Shown here: piece after piece, positions 24,242 to 35,819 of the stretch
Layout: each line of letters starts with the position of its first letter
How positions within the stretch are numbered: position 1 is the first letter of the stretch
Source: Ciona savignyi
Lineage: Eukaryota; Chordata; Ascidiacea; Phlebobranchia; Cionidae
Length of the DNA: 64,000 nt
Direction of reading: 5' to 3'
NCBI GenBank assembly: GCA_000149265.1
Contig: CH001987.1
Span: 540,300 to 604,299, forward strand
The notes under the pieces: generated by a model
Seen by the model: only the letters and a program-made list of their open reading frames with translations
Databases searched by the model: none
Told to the model about the DNA's origin: nothing
Translations under genes and position numbers: made by a program

Positions 24242-26343
24242 CTGTGTAGAACAGGAATTATAAAACTCCACAATAAATATTCCCTGTGGATTAAATTATT
24301 CATATCATAATCATATATCAATCAAACCAACGTTATTATTCATTTGAAATAAAACAAGGTATAACAACTTAGCAGCATGAATATTGGGGACAAAACATGA
24401 TTTGATATCTTTGTACATTTTATTAATATGTGTTGGAACTGTATGGTGATTCGCTGGTGATAGTCGTTAAAGCAGGGTATCCTGGAACTTAATCAAATTA
24501 TTCAAGAAAGGTCTTAGGGACCAGTCCATGATGGGTTTGAACTTTGCCAGATTAAACAAAACTATAACCGAATGGTACACCGGCATTTTAAATTGTGTTT
24601 GCAATAAGAAAAATGGTGGCTACTTCGCAGGTTTATACTTGATTTGGTTGAGCTGTCAATCAAATACCCGAGAGTCTATGTAGTAAAGGAGTGGTACCTT
24701 TAATCTTATGGTTTATAAGCAAGGACAGCGTAACGTTTTAAAAATGTAATTTAATTCCCACATTTATTTATCCACTGTGTTCTTTGAGGTAATAAATATT
24801 ATGTAGGCCTATCTTCTTTTTATTTATTGTTTTATATGAATATTAAAGTTTCTTTTGGTCCTATGTGTTGTAATTTTATTACATTTTTTAGTTTATAAAA
24901 TACACCTTGGGTTTAACGGCAACCTCTTTGACTATACACACTGTATTTCATTAATATCATTATTGACCTGTTTTAAAGAATATAGTTTTGCCGTCTTTTT
25001 CCAGTTTTAAATTTTTACAAAAGTCTTTGTCTCTGTTGCGTGTTTTCATAGTGAAAATAAAAATAAACCCAACTAGTTGATTAGTTGCACCGTCGTACAT
25101 CACACAACTGCATATGCCACATATACAATGTAATAGCTTGCTAACATGGCTGTGGGTGGTTGGTGTCTCGTTTTATAACTCAATACACTTTCCAAACTCC
25201 AGGGATAAACATGAGTATCCTTCCCCACTATGTGATGGGGGCTGCTAGGATTGGGATTGACCAGGTTGTGTCTTGTCGACAGGGTGATGTTATTAATTTG
25301 GTGTTTATTCTTCTGAAGGATGGAATGGTGCCAGGGGCATGTGACAGTCCGACCTGGACGAGGGTCGGGACAATGAATGGAATCTGGACCGAGTAGCTTA
25401 AAAACAAAATAACCAAATTTGGTTATTTTAACATGTGATCATTCAAAAAAAAATCTTCCAAATTACTTATGAAACTGCTAAAGTTTGGGTCTTGTTGGAA
25501 AGCTAAATGATAGATTTAAACAGCAACAATTATTAAACAGCAACATATCTTTGTATTTAAAGTTTTTAAGTAAACTTTTCCTGGAGTTTATGGCTTTTTA
25601 GTTTAATTTTCAGGTAAAACTTTTTCAAAAAGCAAACGATTTTTTTCGTAATACCACGTTTTTTAAGGATTTAAATATCTTTACCGTTATTGGCAACATT
25701 ATTCTCTGACGATTTAAAAAAAATGGAATGGGTGGACCTAAGTGACGTAATAATATTGTAATGTTGTTATTAAACCAAAATACTTGAGCAAATTTGTAAA
25801 AATAAGTTAGGTCGTTTTGTCCAGAAGTCAACTACTGAATTAATTTATAAAAAAAGATTATGACGTGGACAACTGAATTGTGACGTGATAAAAAAAATAA
25901 AAACTTTGGAAAATTTTGGAAAATTTATTTCGGAAACGGCGGACAAGTTGGTGTGATGTATTTTAAAATCAGCCGCATTAAAATACTATGCTTTAGGAGG
26001 GGGTGTGGGGATCTTGTAGTAGTGATGAGGATATCTAGTGATTGGGGCAGGTTATATTGTGGTATGGCTTATGGGTTTGTCGGTAATTGAAATTGGCAGG
26101 GAATAAAAGTTTCATGGCAATAAATTTTAATATAAGCAAATCTTTTGTTTAATTTTTTGCTGTATTCAAGAAAGTTGTATAATGCATTTTTAATTATATT
26201 GAATATAAAATTTGCAACATATTCATTTAAACAATTAAAAAATAGAATTTCCATCATGATTACCCAAATAGCTTAAATCAATATAACTCAATTCATTGAA
26301 AACACATCAATCATACACAACATCACATGAAACTAAAGCTTAC

Positions 26344-26508
26344 CTGGGGAGAAGGGAGTTGTTGTATTGCTTCTTGCAACATACGTTGACCTTCTGGTGA
26401 AAGTTTGTCCCAGTACAAATCCAGTTCCGATATTATGCCAACACACCCAGCCAGACATTGTGCTGTGTGGTCATCCAACCTCTCATAGCTTCCCAATATA
26501 AGTTTGAT
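26344..26508 (-). CDS. NLR gene, LRR exon 1 (first after NACHT exon)
   Basis: A 165-nt phase-0 exon with CACAG acceptor and GTAAGC donor. Strand motifs are LILGSYERL and LDLYWDKL; the helix has VGIIS for VGKIS. The NACHT exon also ends in phase 0, so this is the expected first LRR exon of the same transcript, after an intron of about 5.3 kb. Confidence 0.78.
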
Positions 26509-26723
26509 CTGTGTAGAACAGGAATGTTAAAACTCCACAATGAATATATCCTGTGGATTGAATTATTTATATATATCAAAATCATATATTAATCAAACCA
26601 ATTTGAATATTCATTTGAAATATACCAAGTTATAACAACCTAGCATCTGGAATATTGGGGACAAAACATGGTTTGATATGTTTTTACATTTTATTAATAT
26701 AGTAGCCCGTGCTGGAACTGTAT

Positions 26724-27502
26724 ACAATACAATACAATTTTTATATTTGTTTCTTTCGCTGCAGCGTTTACCAGCAACAATTTGAAAATCCAACAGTTGA
26801 CAAAAAAAAGCAAAAAATACTGTGGCAACTGGCAAAAAACTACAGCAAAACAGGAAGGCACCAAAAAAATCAAAAGTTATCTAGTTTGGCGCCTCCCTGA
26901 AAAAAAAATATCTATCTATATATATTAATATATATATATATATGTATATATAATTTAAAAAATTTGTACCATAATTGTAACAGTAGGGATTAACAATTCA
27001 GAATGATTTATATTAAATGATTAATAAACTGTTACATATTATATTCAATGAATTACACATTTTTATACAGATGCTTAAGCATTAAAATATTTTTTGTTAA
27101 AAACAGTATAGTACAGTTACATAGAACGAAAGTCAAAACAATAGCCTACATCTCATTCTCACGCAATACAATATAACTTGTGACATAACAATCTTATGGG
27201 GTGCACTGAATTTGCGATAATATGCCATATACAGTGAAACCCCGCTTACCTGACCATCTATGGGACCGTCATCAAGCGGTCGCGTTAGCGGAGTGGTCGT
27301 GTTAGTGAATTTTACTTTAAAGCAAGTTGTCGTCCTATGCAGCCAAAACGTTTGCCTTTTTACTAAATTTTAACTAAATGCCATTATGGTCCTGATAATG
27401 AGGTGGTCGTGTTATCGAGGTGGTCGTCAAGCGGGGTTCCACTGTATACAATTACTTCTGTTATGGCCATTTAATGATTACTACTGTATAAATAGTTGCA
27501 TT
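26724..27502. mobile_element. retroposon-like insertion carrying a MITE
   Basis: A 780-bp block absent from the sister units. It is flanked by GAACTGTAT (26715-26723) and GAATTGTAT (27503-27511), a 9-bp target duplication with one mismatch, and has ACAAT repeats at the left edge. The type is unknown; a LINE or SINE with a simple-repeat tail is plausible. Confidence 0.5.
27232..27444. mobile_element. pogo/Tigger-like MITE
   Basis: The 213-bp element has terminal inverted repeats CAGTGAAACCCCGCTTACCT and, at the right end, AGCGGGGTTCCACTG, with TA on both sides. TA target duplication and CAGT ends fit the Tc1/mariner-pogo superfamily. No transposase is encoded. Confidence 0.8.
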
Positions 27503-28954
27503 GAATTGTATGGTGATTTACTGTTGATAGTTGTTACAGCAGGGTATTCTGGAACTTAACCAAATTATACAAGAAAGGTTTTAGGAACGAGCCCATTGGC
27601 CATAATGGGTGAGAACCTTGCCAGATTAAACAAAAATTATAACCGAATGGTACACAGGCATTTTAAAATGTCATAGTAATAAGAAAATGGTGGGTACTTC
27701 GCAGGATTATAATTGATTAAGCTTTGGTTGAGCTTATAACCAGAGCTATTAAAAGAAGTTGTAAATATACACATCTATAATAAATCAGTGATTGAGGTGG
27801 AGCTACTTGAAGTATGGTTTCCAATATTTACCTTATTCCCAATATTTACTGAAAATTTTAATTGTTTAATCAAATAAATCCACAATATGTCTAGGCTCTG
27901 GTGCTCTCGAGGGCGGGAATACGCTTAATGTACCCTATAGCCCGTCCCCATTTATAAAACTACATAGCCGGTTATGCTTATCTATTATTGTTATTGTACC
28001 GTTGCGTTATCGGAGTCAAACAAATATTAATAATAAAGTAAAACCGCTACTCGGCTACCGTGTAAAGTCTAATTCATTACATATTTATTAAATAAGTAGC
28101 CTCCACAGGTTTTTGTGCACGTGCTCTTTTGGTCGGAAAATTTAATTTTGCTACGAAACTATTGGTGGATAGCATTTGTTATGACTAATACTTACCAGCA
28201 ATATTTAGCAATTGATCTGTCCTGACAAACCATAGCCAATAGACCAATATGACTCTGATCATTCGGAATCCGACAACTTTACGAAGGGTCGGGTTTTATT
28301 TATGATTGCTGTAGTGTTGTGACTATGAAAGCCCGACATTTTTAAATATTGTGAGTGAATCGATTAATAAGGCACACCACAACTATTTGCAACCATGACC
28401 AAACACGCACCTGATTAATTTAATATATGTGGGCACGACTTAATATACAACAAAAGATGGCAAGATAACAAAAGACCGCATAGTAGTATCGTTAGAAAAA
28501 ATGCAAGCTTAGAAAGCACCAAAACCTGCGGTCATGTTAAAGAGATAATGATTAAATTTAAATAAAGTTGCAGTGGTTAGTTTGATTACTGGCTGTCAGT
28601 GGCTTAAGAACTTAGATTGTAATCGGCAGTAGCCTGCATCTGCACACTTTAAGTTATCTCATTGGTAACAAACAATAAGTGATCACCGTGCTATTATGTA
28701 TTTACATTAGTTTATCACATAATTATGGTTTATGGCAATTGCATATATTCTTACAAATCTAGTCGTTTAAACTAAGTATGTAGCAATTTTGACATTATAT
28801 TTGAAAAACTGCATCTATATCATTTAATCGACGCCAACTGTGTTCGTTCTGTTCAACCTTATGACGCCATTGACACTTATCACCGGCAGTTGTTTCCCAT
28901 CTACGTCATTATTTGCTTTATAAAGCGTTGTGCGATTATATACATACATAGACG

Positions 28955-29004
<50 letters not shown>
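28955..29004. repeat. TA microsatellite
   Basis: About 50 bp of nearly perfect TA dinucleotide with one TTTA interruption. Confidence 0.95.
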
Positions 29005-29006
<2 letters not shown>

Positions 29007-29100
29007 ACGTAATAAAGAATATATCTACTATTTCTCTGGTTGTTCTATTTAGTGGAGGTTCCGCTGCCAGTATAGTTTAGTTCCACCCCATGTAGGAACA

Positions 29101-29365
29101 TATGGAGTCGGAACTTAGATTTATGTACCATATATAGACGGTAGCGGATCCTGGGACCTGGTCCCGGCCAATAATGAGTGCTTTAAAAACCCCTGGCCTC
29201 ACAAGTATTCTATTTGAATAATAACTAGAGAGTGTGTGGGGATCTTTCTTATTTGCTTAGGTTCAGGCTTGGGTTTGCGCCCACTGCTGGCACTAACTGT
29301 GGCAAGAGGTTCCCCAACTAACAGACCTCAGCCAAGACTAAAATATCTGGCAATCCGACTCCATA
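29101..29365. repeat. possible foldback element or MITE
   Basis: TATGGAGTCGG at 29101-29111 is the exact inverse of CCGACTCCATA at 29355-29365, enclosing about 240 bp that is more GC-rich than its surroundings. No convincing target duplication was found, so the call is weak. Confidence 0.3.
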
Positions 29366-29699
29366 CAAAAGTTTCTTTATTGTCATATTGCAACCTGATA
29401 CAATATAATGCATACGATTAAACTTGTTCGTAATACATGCTTGGAGATATCGATTCCAAGCAGGCAGTGCTTAGGTCTGCATTTCAGAACGCGTTTCTGA
29501 TAATAATTTAATACAAAGAGTTTCTACACAAGCGCTTGTATGGCGCAATGTGTGGGAAGAATTATAAAGGAAGTGTTTTTGGAATATAGTCTGTTTTAGA
29601 GGAAATGATTGGCAAGTCAAACAGCTGTGCGCGCATTAAGCGCCCATTACAATACTTTTAACATAACTTAATATAATGTTCAAAAAATATTGCATAAAC

Positions 29700-29875
29700 C
29701 GCTAATGTCACCACAAGTGTCAACAACCACAAGTTTAACCACTTCTATTCTAAAAACACAACGTGTGTTTATGCAAGCAGGGTCCCTAACCTCATTTGGT
29801 GTATCGAATTTGAAGTTTTGTTTTTGCAAGCAGAAACGCATGGGTCCCTGAGCTAACAAACTGATCTTCTTATCC
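29700..29875 (-). repeat. dispersed repeat shared with 46625-46800
   Basis: On the minus strand it contains GGGACCCATGCGTTT, TGCTTGCA, GGTTAGGGACCCTG and GTGGTTAAAC in the same order and spacing as the plus strand at 46625-46800. Frames read through it but do not conserve a protein between the two copies. Confidence 0.55.
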
Positions 29876-31080
29876 AGGTTCATTACACAATATATGTTGT
29901 TGTCAGATATGTGCACGTCAGACATGGGCGCCGACTTTTGCCGTTGCGCCGTTGTAAAGTCGACGCAATGTCTGTTTCATAATCACGCAAAAAATCCCTG
30001 CGTATTTTAATAATACTCCCATTAAATCGTCGCTGTAATTTGTATTGTGTTTTATTTGCATATTTTACTGCTGAATTATTTTTTTTGTTCGTAATAGGCT
30101 AACCCAGGTCATCGCGTTTATATGCCTAGAAACATATATTCACAGTGCACTTACGTGACTAGGGAATAACCGAACTTTAGATATCTTGAAACAAGCAAGT
30201 GAAAGTTTATTTATGCAGGTAATTATGCTCGGTGACGTAATTGATATTCATTGTTTACAAACAAAAGTTTACGTATAATACTACAGCGTTAACCCTAATT
30301 CCAAATTCCAAACACATTTTATATCCTAAAACCAGTAGAAATCTATTTTCGAAATGTCCAAAAATCCTGTGGCTTCTTTGCGAGAACGAGGTAGAGACAT
30401 GTTCAATTTGTTCATGGGCGTTTAAATCCGGTACATTTCGTATAAAATCCACACTAGAAGGCCAAGGTAAAGTTTGGCCAAGCCACGATATTCAAAATAA
30501 ACGTCTCCAAGTAAGCGCAAGTGATTTTTTGTCTGGTATTTTAAAAAAGGTGAACAACACAAAATATTATAGCAGAGAGACCACCGATAGTTCGACGGTC
30601 GATCATTTTTCAAACTGTTAGTTACGTCCATGAGAACTTCTGTTCAAATTAAATTTTGCTTGGATTGCATGCGGTCCAATTAACGGATGTGTCTACACTC
30701 TTCGGCGTGATTAAATAGGGCCTTTAATCTTAGTGCGGCAAACATGTGAGAACGATGGTGCGGCAAACATGTGAGAATGGCAAATGGGAAACACACCCTG
30801 CTTAAAGATGTTAATTCTTTTGCCCACTATGTTTATTGTCTCGGCCACAAAGTTAGTCTTGTGCTACACGACGTCGCCAAAACGTTTGTTCGAGGCATAG
30901 GACCGATTGTGATGTCATAAAATTTCGCGCAACAGTTACATTTTATTGAAATCGCCGCCTTTGAGTCAGGTCCATGTTATTCAACATTTATTTTCTTTGG
31001 GTACTAGGTATTTTATTACTTCCGCACTAATCTATCACAAAATGTAAATAAAATTGGACCACTCGTTTAAGTGCTAACGT

Positions 31081-31640
31081 ACCAGGGGTAATCCCCTGGA
31101 TTTATCACCCTACATTTTGGTTTCTATATATCTAGATCTAGACCATGTTGTCTAACAAATTTAAAATTTTTATTGCGATTCCATTAATTCTTTTGGTAGA
31201 TGTCGGGGCGACATGGCATGCTTGTCAAAATCATGAGTTGAAAACAAAATCTTATTTTTAGGGTATTTCCCTAGGTATTTTTTTTATTTTTACTAAGTAT
31301 TAAATCAGTTAGTAATGCACTTACATTATACCAAATCTGAAGCGCTATGCTCAAAAAAGCTAATTTTTTAGAAAAAAATACCGTTTTGGTTTTTAACGTC
31401 CAGGGGAATTCCCCTAAATTTATTACCCAAAACTTTGGTTTATGCATATCCAGGTCATGTTGTCCAACAAATCACCCAGTTTTATTGCGATTCCATTATT
31501 CCTTCTGATAGACGTCGGGGCAACATGCCATGCCTGTCAAGCGTTTAACGAAAAAAATAAAAAAAAAACGAACAACAACAATATGTTTCCCATTTTTCCA
31601 AATGGCACCATAACTGTCGTATAGAATTTTTTTATATTTT
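31081..31640 (+). repeat. R2 repeat, two tandem units
   Basis: Two units about 318 bp apart, each starting at an imperfect or perfect palindrome of the form CCAGGGGAATTCCCC and containing GACGTCGGGGCAACATGCC and a TTGTCTAACAAAT block. The right unit ends with a poly-A/GTTTAACGAAAAAAAT stretch and a CCCATTTTTCCAAATG palindrome, as in the other R2 copies. Confidence 0.7.
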
Positions 31641-31793
31641 TAAACAATCAACTTTTATCATGCAAACCTAGTATTTTTTAATTTTTGAAACATATTTCAA
31701 TTGATTGTTGTCTTTCAATAAAATTAGGCGAACCATATTTTCCAAAATGATATTTCATTTTAATTACAGACCTATTTTATCACTTTAACTTAC

Positions 31794-33557
31794 CCTGGTA
31801 TTTGTTGATTCCTGTAAACCACGAAGAAAAGTTGCGGTTTCAGAATTTGCATAACCATCAGCTTCCACCGTTAAGTTGTGAGGTGCTGAACAGGATTTAA
31901 AAGCAAACGCAAGATCACGTGCTTGGGCTGGGTTCGAAGGAACTTTCATTGTTATTTCAGCTGGCAGGAACTGTTCTACTTGTTTTATTATTTCTTTATC
32001 ATTAAGTTCATGCATCCAGCCTGACACTTTACCAAGTACAGTATTAAAGTTGTCTTTGTTTGGATCAATTTCTTGTTTTAAAATTATATCCAGAATCCTT
32101 GTCTCTTTTTCCTTAAAATCTTTAATCTTTGAAGTTGGGAAGATGAGTTCCAGATCTGTTTTTGAAGTCGAGTTACAATATGCCAAATCATGAATACTTG
32201 CCAGCAACTTCCCACTGGAATCTCTTCAAATATGAAGCCGTAACTTTGAAATTCTTTACATGGCATGAAGAGCATCATGTGAACAGCAGTGAGATAGATT
32301 CCTGCCACATGAGGTGAGAAAAGTAACTTCGCTTATGTCCTTCTAATATTTTTATTCTCATGCCTGATGCTTTGTGAACATAGGTGTGCATAAAGTTATT
32401 GGCCATTTCTTCTTTTATATCAACTTTATTGAAGTCCTTAATTTTAAAAACTAGCTTTTGTTTTTTGAATCCTTCAAAAGCAAGTTGGCTTAATTTAACC
32501 ATTTCAAAGCTGATTAGTTTTTCTGTCATGTCAGATTTCAAATGCTCAGAAGTCATGTAGTGAGTTAGTGCGAAGATTAAGACTTGGGTCATTGAGTATA
32601 TCTCTTTGCCTGTAGATAAACAAATGAGAAGGCAAGCCATAATCAGAATGCAATTGACAGGGACATAACACAAAGCAGCAAGATTCGGTCGTTCCTTTAG
32701 AAATTGTTTGATTTCAGGATACCTTTCCCCACAGATCTGTGATCCGAGATCATCTATGGCATCTTGGTCCAGACCCAGCACTTCAAGAACGAACGTTGGT
32801 CGACAATCAGGGTGTATCTGATAGAACTGACCTGGTCTAGAAGTCACAAGTTTCACAGCATTGGGCAAGAGAGTAGAGGTAAACAAATTTTTGATGATGT
32901 CCACAGGTTTTGACTTTCTACCCTTATGACAGATTTTTGGTGTTCCAGAGAAATTGGCTGCCGCTTCATCCAAACCGTCCATCACAATGACAACATTTGG
33001 ATTATTATGCAACTTATTTATCAACTCATTGTTTTCTTTGTCACAATGAAGCCAGTTGCTCAAGTTGTCAGTTAGGAATTGAAAAGGTGTTACTTTTTCC
33101 TTAAAAATAACATCTTTTATTGAGATGTAGAACAAATATTCTGTTTCTGGTAGAATCATTTTATCCAGTATGGATTTGGTGACCATCTTGCTAGTTGTAG
33201 TTTTCCCGACGCCAGGCAGACCAATCAGCCCTATAGTGTTGCCATGTCGTTTGATATACTTTGCTTTAGCTTCATCAGTTTTACACCTTTGTGCATCTTG
33301 TGTTGCAGTTTCTTTAGCTTTATCAAACAGTTGGTTGATTGCAATCCTTGATCCATCTGTGGTGGGGATCGATGGAACTTGTGCACGCTTCATTTGTTCC
33401 TTCCAGTTATAGTCGTCCTTATTAATAATAGGGTGTTGAAGGACTTCAGTGATTTGAAGTTTTACTCTCGTAATTTCACGTTCAAGCTGAATTGGCAAAA
33501 CGGTTTCACCGATAATTTCATTTGCTCGTACAATCAAGTCATTTTTCAATTCTTTAG
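31794..33557 (-). CDS. NLR gene, NACHT NTPase exon with two frame breaks
   Basis: This large exon encodes a STAND-class NTPase of the NACHT family. Walker A is GLPGVGKTT (about 33195-33230) and Walker B is VVIVMDGLDEA (about 32960-32990). A sensor-like LVTSRPGQF and a winged-helix/helical region (YFSHLMWQE, then LFMPCKEFQ) follow. The minus-strand acceptor TTTTAG at 33558 starts the exon; the donor GTAAGT starts at 31793. The first two exon bases complete an Ala codon with the last base of the linker exon. The frame changes at about 32290-32305 and again at about 32205-32220, each equivalent to loss of one base, so the product as read is truncated after the NACHT core. NLRs of this type are cytoplasmic innate-immune sensors; the ligand is unknown. 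Confidence 0.85.
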
Positions 33558-33892
33558 CTAAAACATAAAAATATAAAGAAGGTTAAGATTTATACCTACC
33601 AAATTACATGTTCAGACGATTATCTACTCCTGGTAATGGAAAGTGTAAAGCCAATTTGTGGAAGAGTCTAAAACTTATTTATGAGTTATACAAGTAATTG
33701 TTTAATATTTTCAAGATTATCTAATATTTATAGTAGATGCAGTGCTAAATACGGGTTTCCATAATCCGAAGTAAACGAATTATTTTCTGTGCAACGTTGT
33801 GACAGGCATGATTTATGCACCTATTTGCGGCATGGTTTGTTTAATTAAGTTTTTCTTTATTTCTTTAGTATTTTTTTTATTAAACTGCACAT

Positions 33893-34202
33893 TGTTAAGT
33901 CTGTCCTCTTGTTTGCAATTAACATGCGAGTTTATCTTGAAAGCGATTTTATTACTTAGATAGATAAGCGGTGTAGAATCCTAGTTCGTGTCTGTACAAT
34001 GGAAAATAAGTGGATTAATAACTAAACAATGGCGAAATAAACCCTGCAAGTGAACAACGGCGTTACTGAAAAGAACAATGACTTTAACGCAAAGGACAAT
34101 GCTTCACACGCGCGTGCACTCAATGAACCGTAATCGGCGGAGTGACGTCACAATTAAAATGATTGTCTGGGGACTGGCGGCACATGGATATCGGCCATAT
34201 CA
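33893..34202 (-). repeat. 3' LTR of the Ty3/gypsy element
   Basis: A 310-bp copy of the LTR at 38585-38894, differing at five positions. The integrase C-terminal open frame runs about 49 bases into it, stopping at 34154. A CRE-like GTGACGTCAC (34142-34151) and a conserved TATCGGCCATATCA edge are shared by both LTRs. Confidence 0.95.
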
Positions 34203-34456
34203 GTACTCCCATTTTTTTCAAGGAACCAGTCTATTCCTCCCAATTGTTTGTATCCTGGCTTGTTGTAGTCCTGTAGCTGTTTTAATGCCCATTTGATTTT
34301 GTCATGTTTTCGTTGGCTTCTTCCTCGGGTGTTTGGGTAACTGCTGACGTCTTGCTGAGTGTTTGGTTGTGTAGTCATGGTAGTGGACTGTTCCTCTTGG
34401 TGGGTGGTTACATCAGAGTCATGCTCCAGATGTTCCGGTATGTCTTGGCTTACCAC
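34154..34456 (-). pseudogene. Ty3/gypsy integrase C-terminal tail
   Basis: A 100-residue hydrophilic frame rich in Gln, Thr and Ser, then KWALKQLQDYNKPGY, ending inside the 3' LTR. It is in a third frame relative to the integrase core, so another break lies near 34460-34530. Confidence 0.55.
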
Positions 34457-34526
34457 ATGTTGCTCCCATATCCATTCTGGTCCAACGGTCTTTTCTGTAG
34501 TGGGTTTATTTGCGGATGTAGCTAGT

Positions 34527-35819
34527 TTAATATCGTTGCAGTGGCGTATTTGAATTTTCCCATCTGAAATTCTTTTTAGTATGGCACCACTGCTGTGTGT
34601 TGTGATTACTTCGTATTTGTGTGGGCCAAAGATGGGGTCGAATTTGTGTTTTTTTTATGTTTCGTGTGATAACTATGTCTCCCTGTGATAGTTGTAATGC
34701 TTTACAGTGCGTGGATGCGTTGGCCTTGTTCATCCTTTCCTGTTTTCCCGATTCATCTTTGTTATATGCCCTGGTGACGTCTTCCTTACTTAAACTTTTA
34801 GCTGGGAAGTCTTTCTTGTAGCCACCTCGGAACATCAAGTCTCCTGGAGCCTGGCCCGTGGATGGGTGCGGGGTTGAACGGTACGTGGATATGAGGTCGT
34901 TAATGGCTTTTTGTTTGTTTTTATGTTCCCAATGTGCAGCCTTTAGGGTCTTTCCTAATGGTTTCATAAATGTTTCCACTGGATTAGCTTGAGGGTGGTA
35001 TGGGAATGATGTTCGGTGCTGTGTATTGTGTTCCTCCGAGAAACTTGCAAATTCCTTTGAATTGAATGGTGGTCCATTATCGGTCCGGTGGCTATCTGAG
35101 TTTCCGTAGTTTGTGTATATGTCGGAAATTGCTGGTATTACGTGTTTGGCGCCGGTTGACCCAACCATTGTAGCAGCAGGAAACCTGGTTTTTAGATCTT
35201 GGACGACAACTACATGTTTTTTTTTCAGGTGTTGGCCCAAATAAGTCGATGCTGACATCCTGCCACGTTTTTTAGGGTATAGGATCGATTTCATAGGCTC
35301 TTTCGTTGTTTTGTTGGTAAACAATTGACAGGTGTGGCACGCATTAACAGTTTTCTCCACAATTGCATTAATGCCTGGAAACCAGAAGTGACTGCGTATT
35401 CGGCGCTTCATGCTGGTCATTCCTGCGTGTGCTCCTTGGTGTGCTTTGTCAGCGGCACTCTTCCACAATGTTTCCGGTAAAACAATGCGGTTTCCTTTCA
35501 TTATCATGTGATCCACAATAGTAAGCTCATCCAATATTTTCCTGTATAAGGCGAGTTTTGTTTGGGACTCCGGTATAAAGCCTTGTGAATGTATTTCATA
35601 AGCGTTATTAACAGGTTGTCTTTTGCCGTCTCTTCTATAATCCGATTGACGATATGGATTCGGTATATGGGTTGTACTGCAGCATCCAAACTGTTTTTTC
35701 CAGCTCAGTCGCTTCCTGTTATACTTCTTTAGGAAGCTGCCGCAGTGGTATTGCGTGTCGAGATAGGTAGTCTGCCGGGTTGGTTTCCCCTGGAGACCAT
35801 TGTACCTCATAGGATACAT
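34527..35819 (-). pseudogene. Ty3/gypsy integrase, several frame breaks
   Basis: A 430-residue frame that contains most of integrase. The HHCC finger is HQGAH with CHTC, at about residues 145-180. The second catalytic Asp is in SHRTDNGPPFNS and the Glu in QANPVETFMKPL. The first catalytic Asp region (VSIDLFG) lies in a different frame at about 35225-35265, flanked by single-base changes in A/T runs. Residues 1-55 of this frame are not protein-like and reflect earlier frame changes. Confidence 0.82.

Larger units (their letters stand above)
2713..27740. repeat. tandem array of NLR LRR-exon units (about 1-3 kb each)
   Basis: The same composite segment recurs about nine times. In plus coordinates each unit holds one minus-strand LRR exon, then a block with GTAGCCCGTGTTGGAACTG, then a block beginning GGATAAACATGAGTATCC, then ATTTCGGAAACGGCAGACAA, then a B-box-like GAAGATCGAACC block, then the next exon. 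Left-to-left exon spacings are about 1.05, 2.61, 6.18 (retroelement inside), 2.33, 1.91, 2.94, 2.87 and 2.27 kb. The shortest unit (4346-5228) lacks most of the middle. Introns are about as similar as exons, so whole units were duplicated or homogenised recently. Unlisted stretches of more than 300 bp inside this array are such intronic unit sequence. Confidence 0.85.
27741..31080. other. NLR intron between NACHT and first LRR exon, mostly unique sequence
   Basis: No recognisable gene. It holds a TA microsatellite, a possible foldback, a dispersed repeat at 29700-29875 and a 24-bp direct duplication at about 30735-30780 (GTGCGGCAAACATGTGAGAA). A plus-strand open frame at 30241-30621 (126 residues) shows no recognisable motif and lies antisense to the NLR; it is noted without a function. 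Confidence 0.6.

Noticed and set aside
30241-30621. Protein-coding exon of 126 residues antisense to the NLR intron
   Set aside because: Length is notable, but no motif, splice context or second copy supports it, and both strands are open there.
35225-35280. Novel N-terminal replacement in the integrase catalytic core
   Set aside because: The odd residues between CHTC and HVVVVQDLK come from a shifted frame bounded by A/T runs; the normal first-Asp motif is present one frame over.
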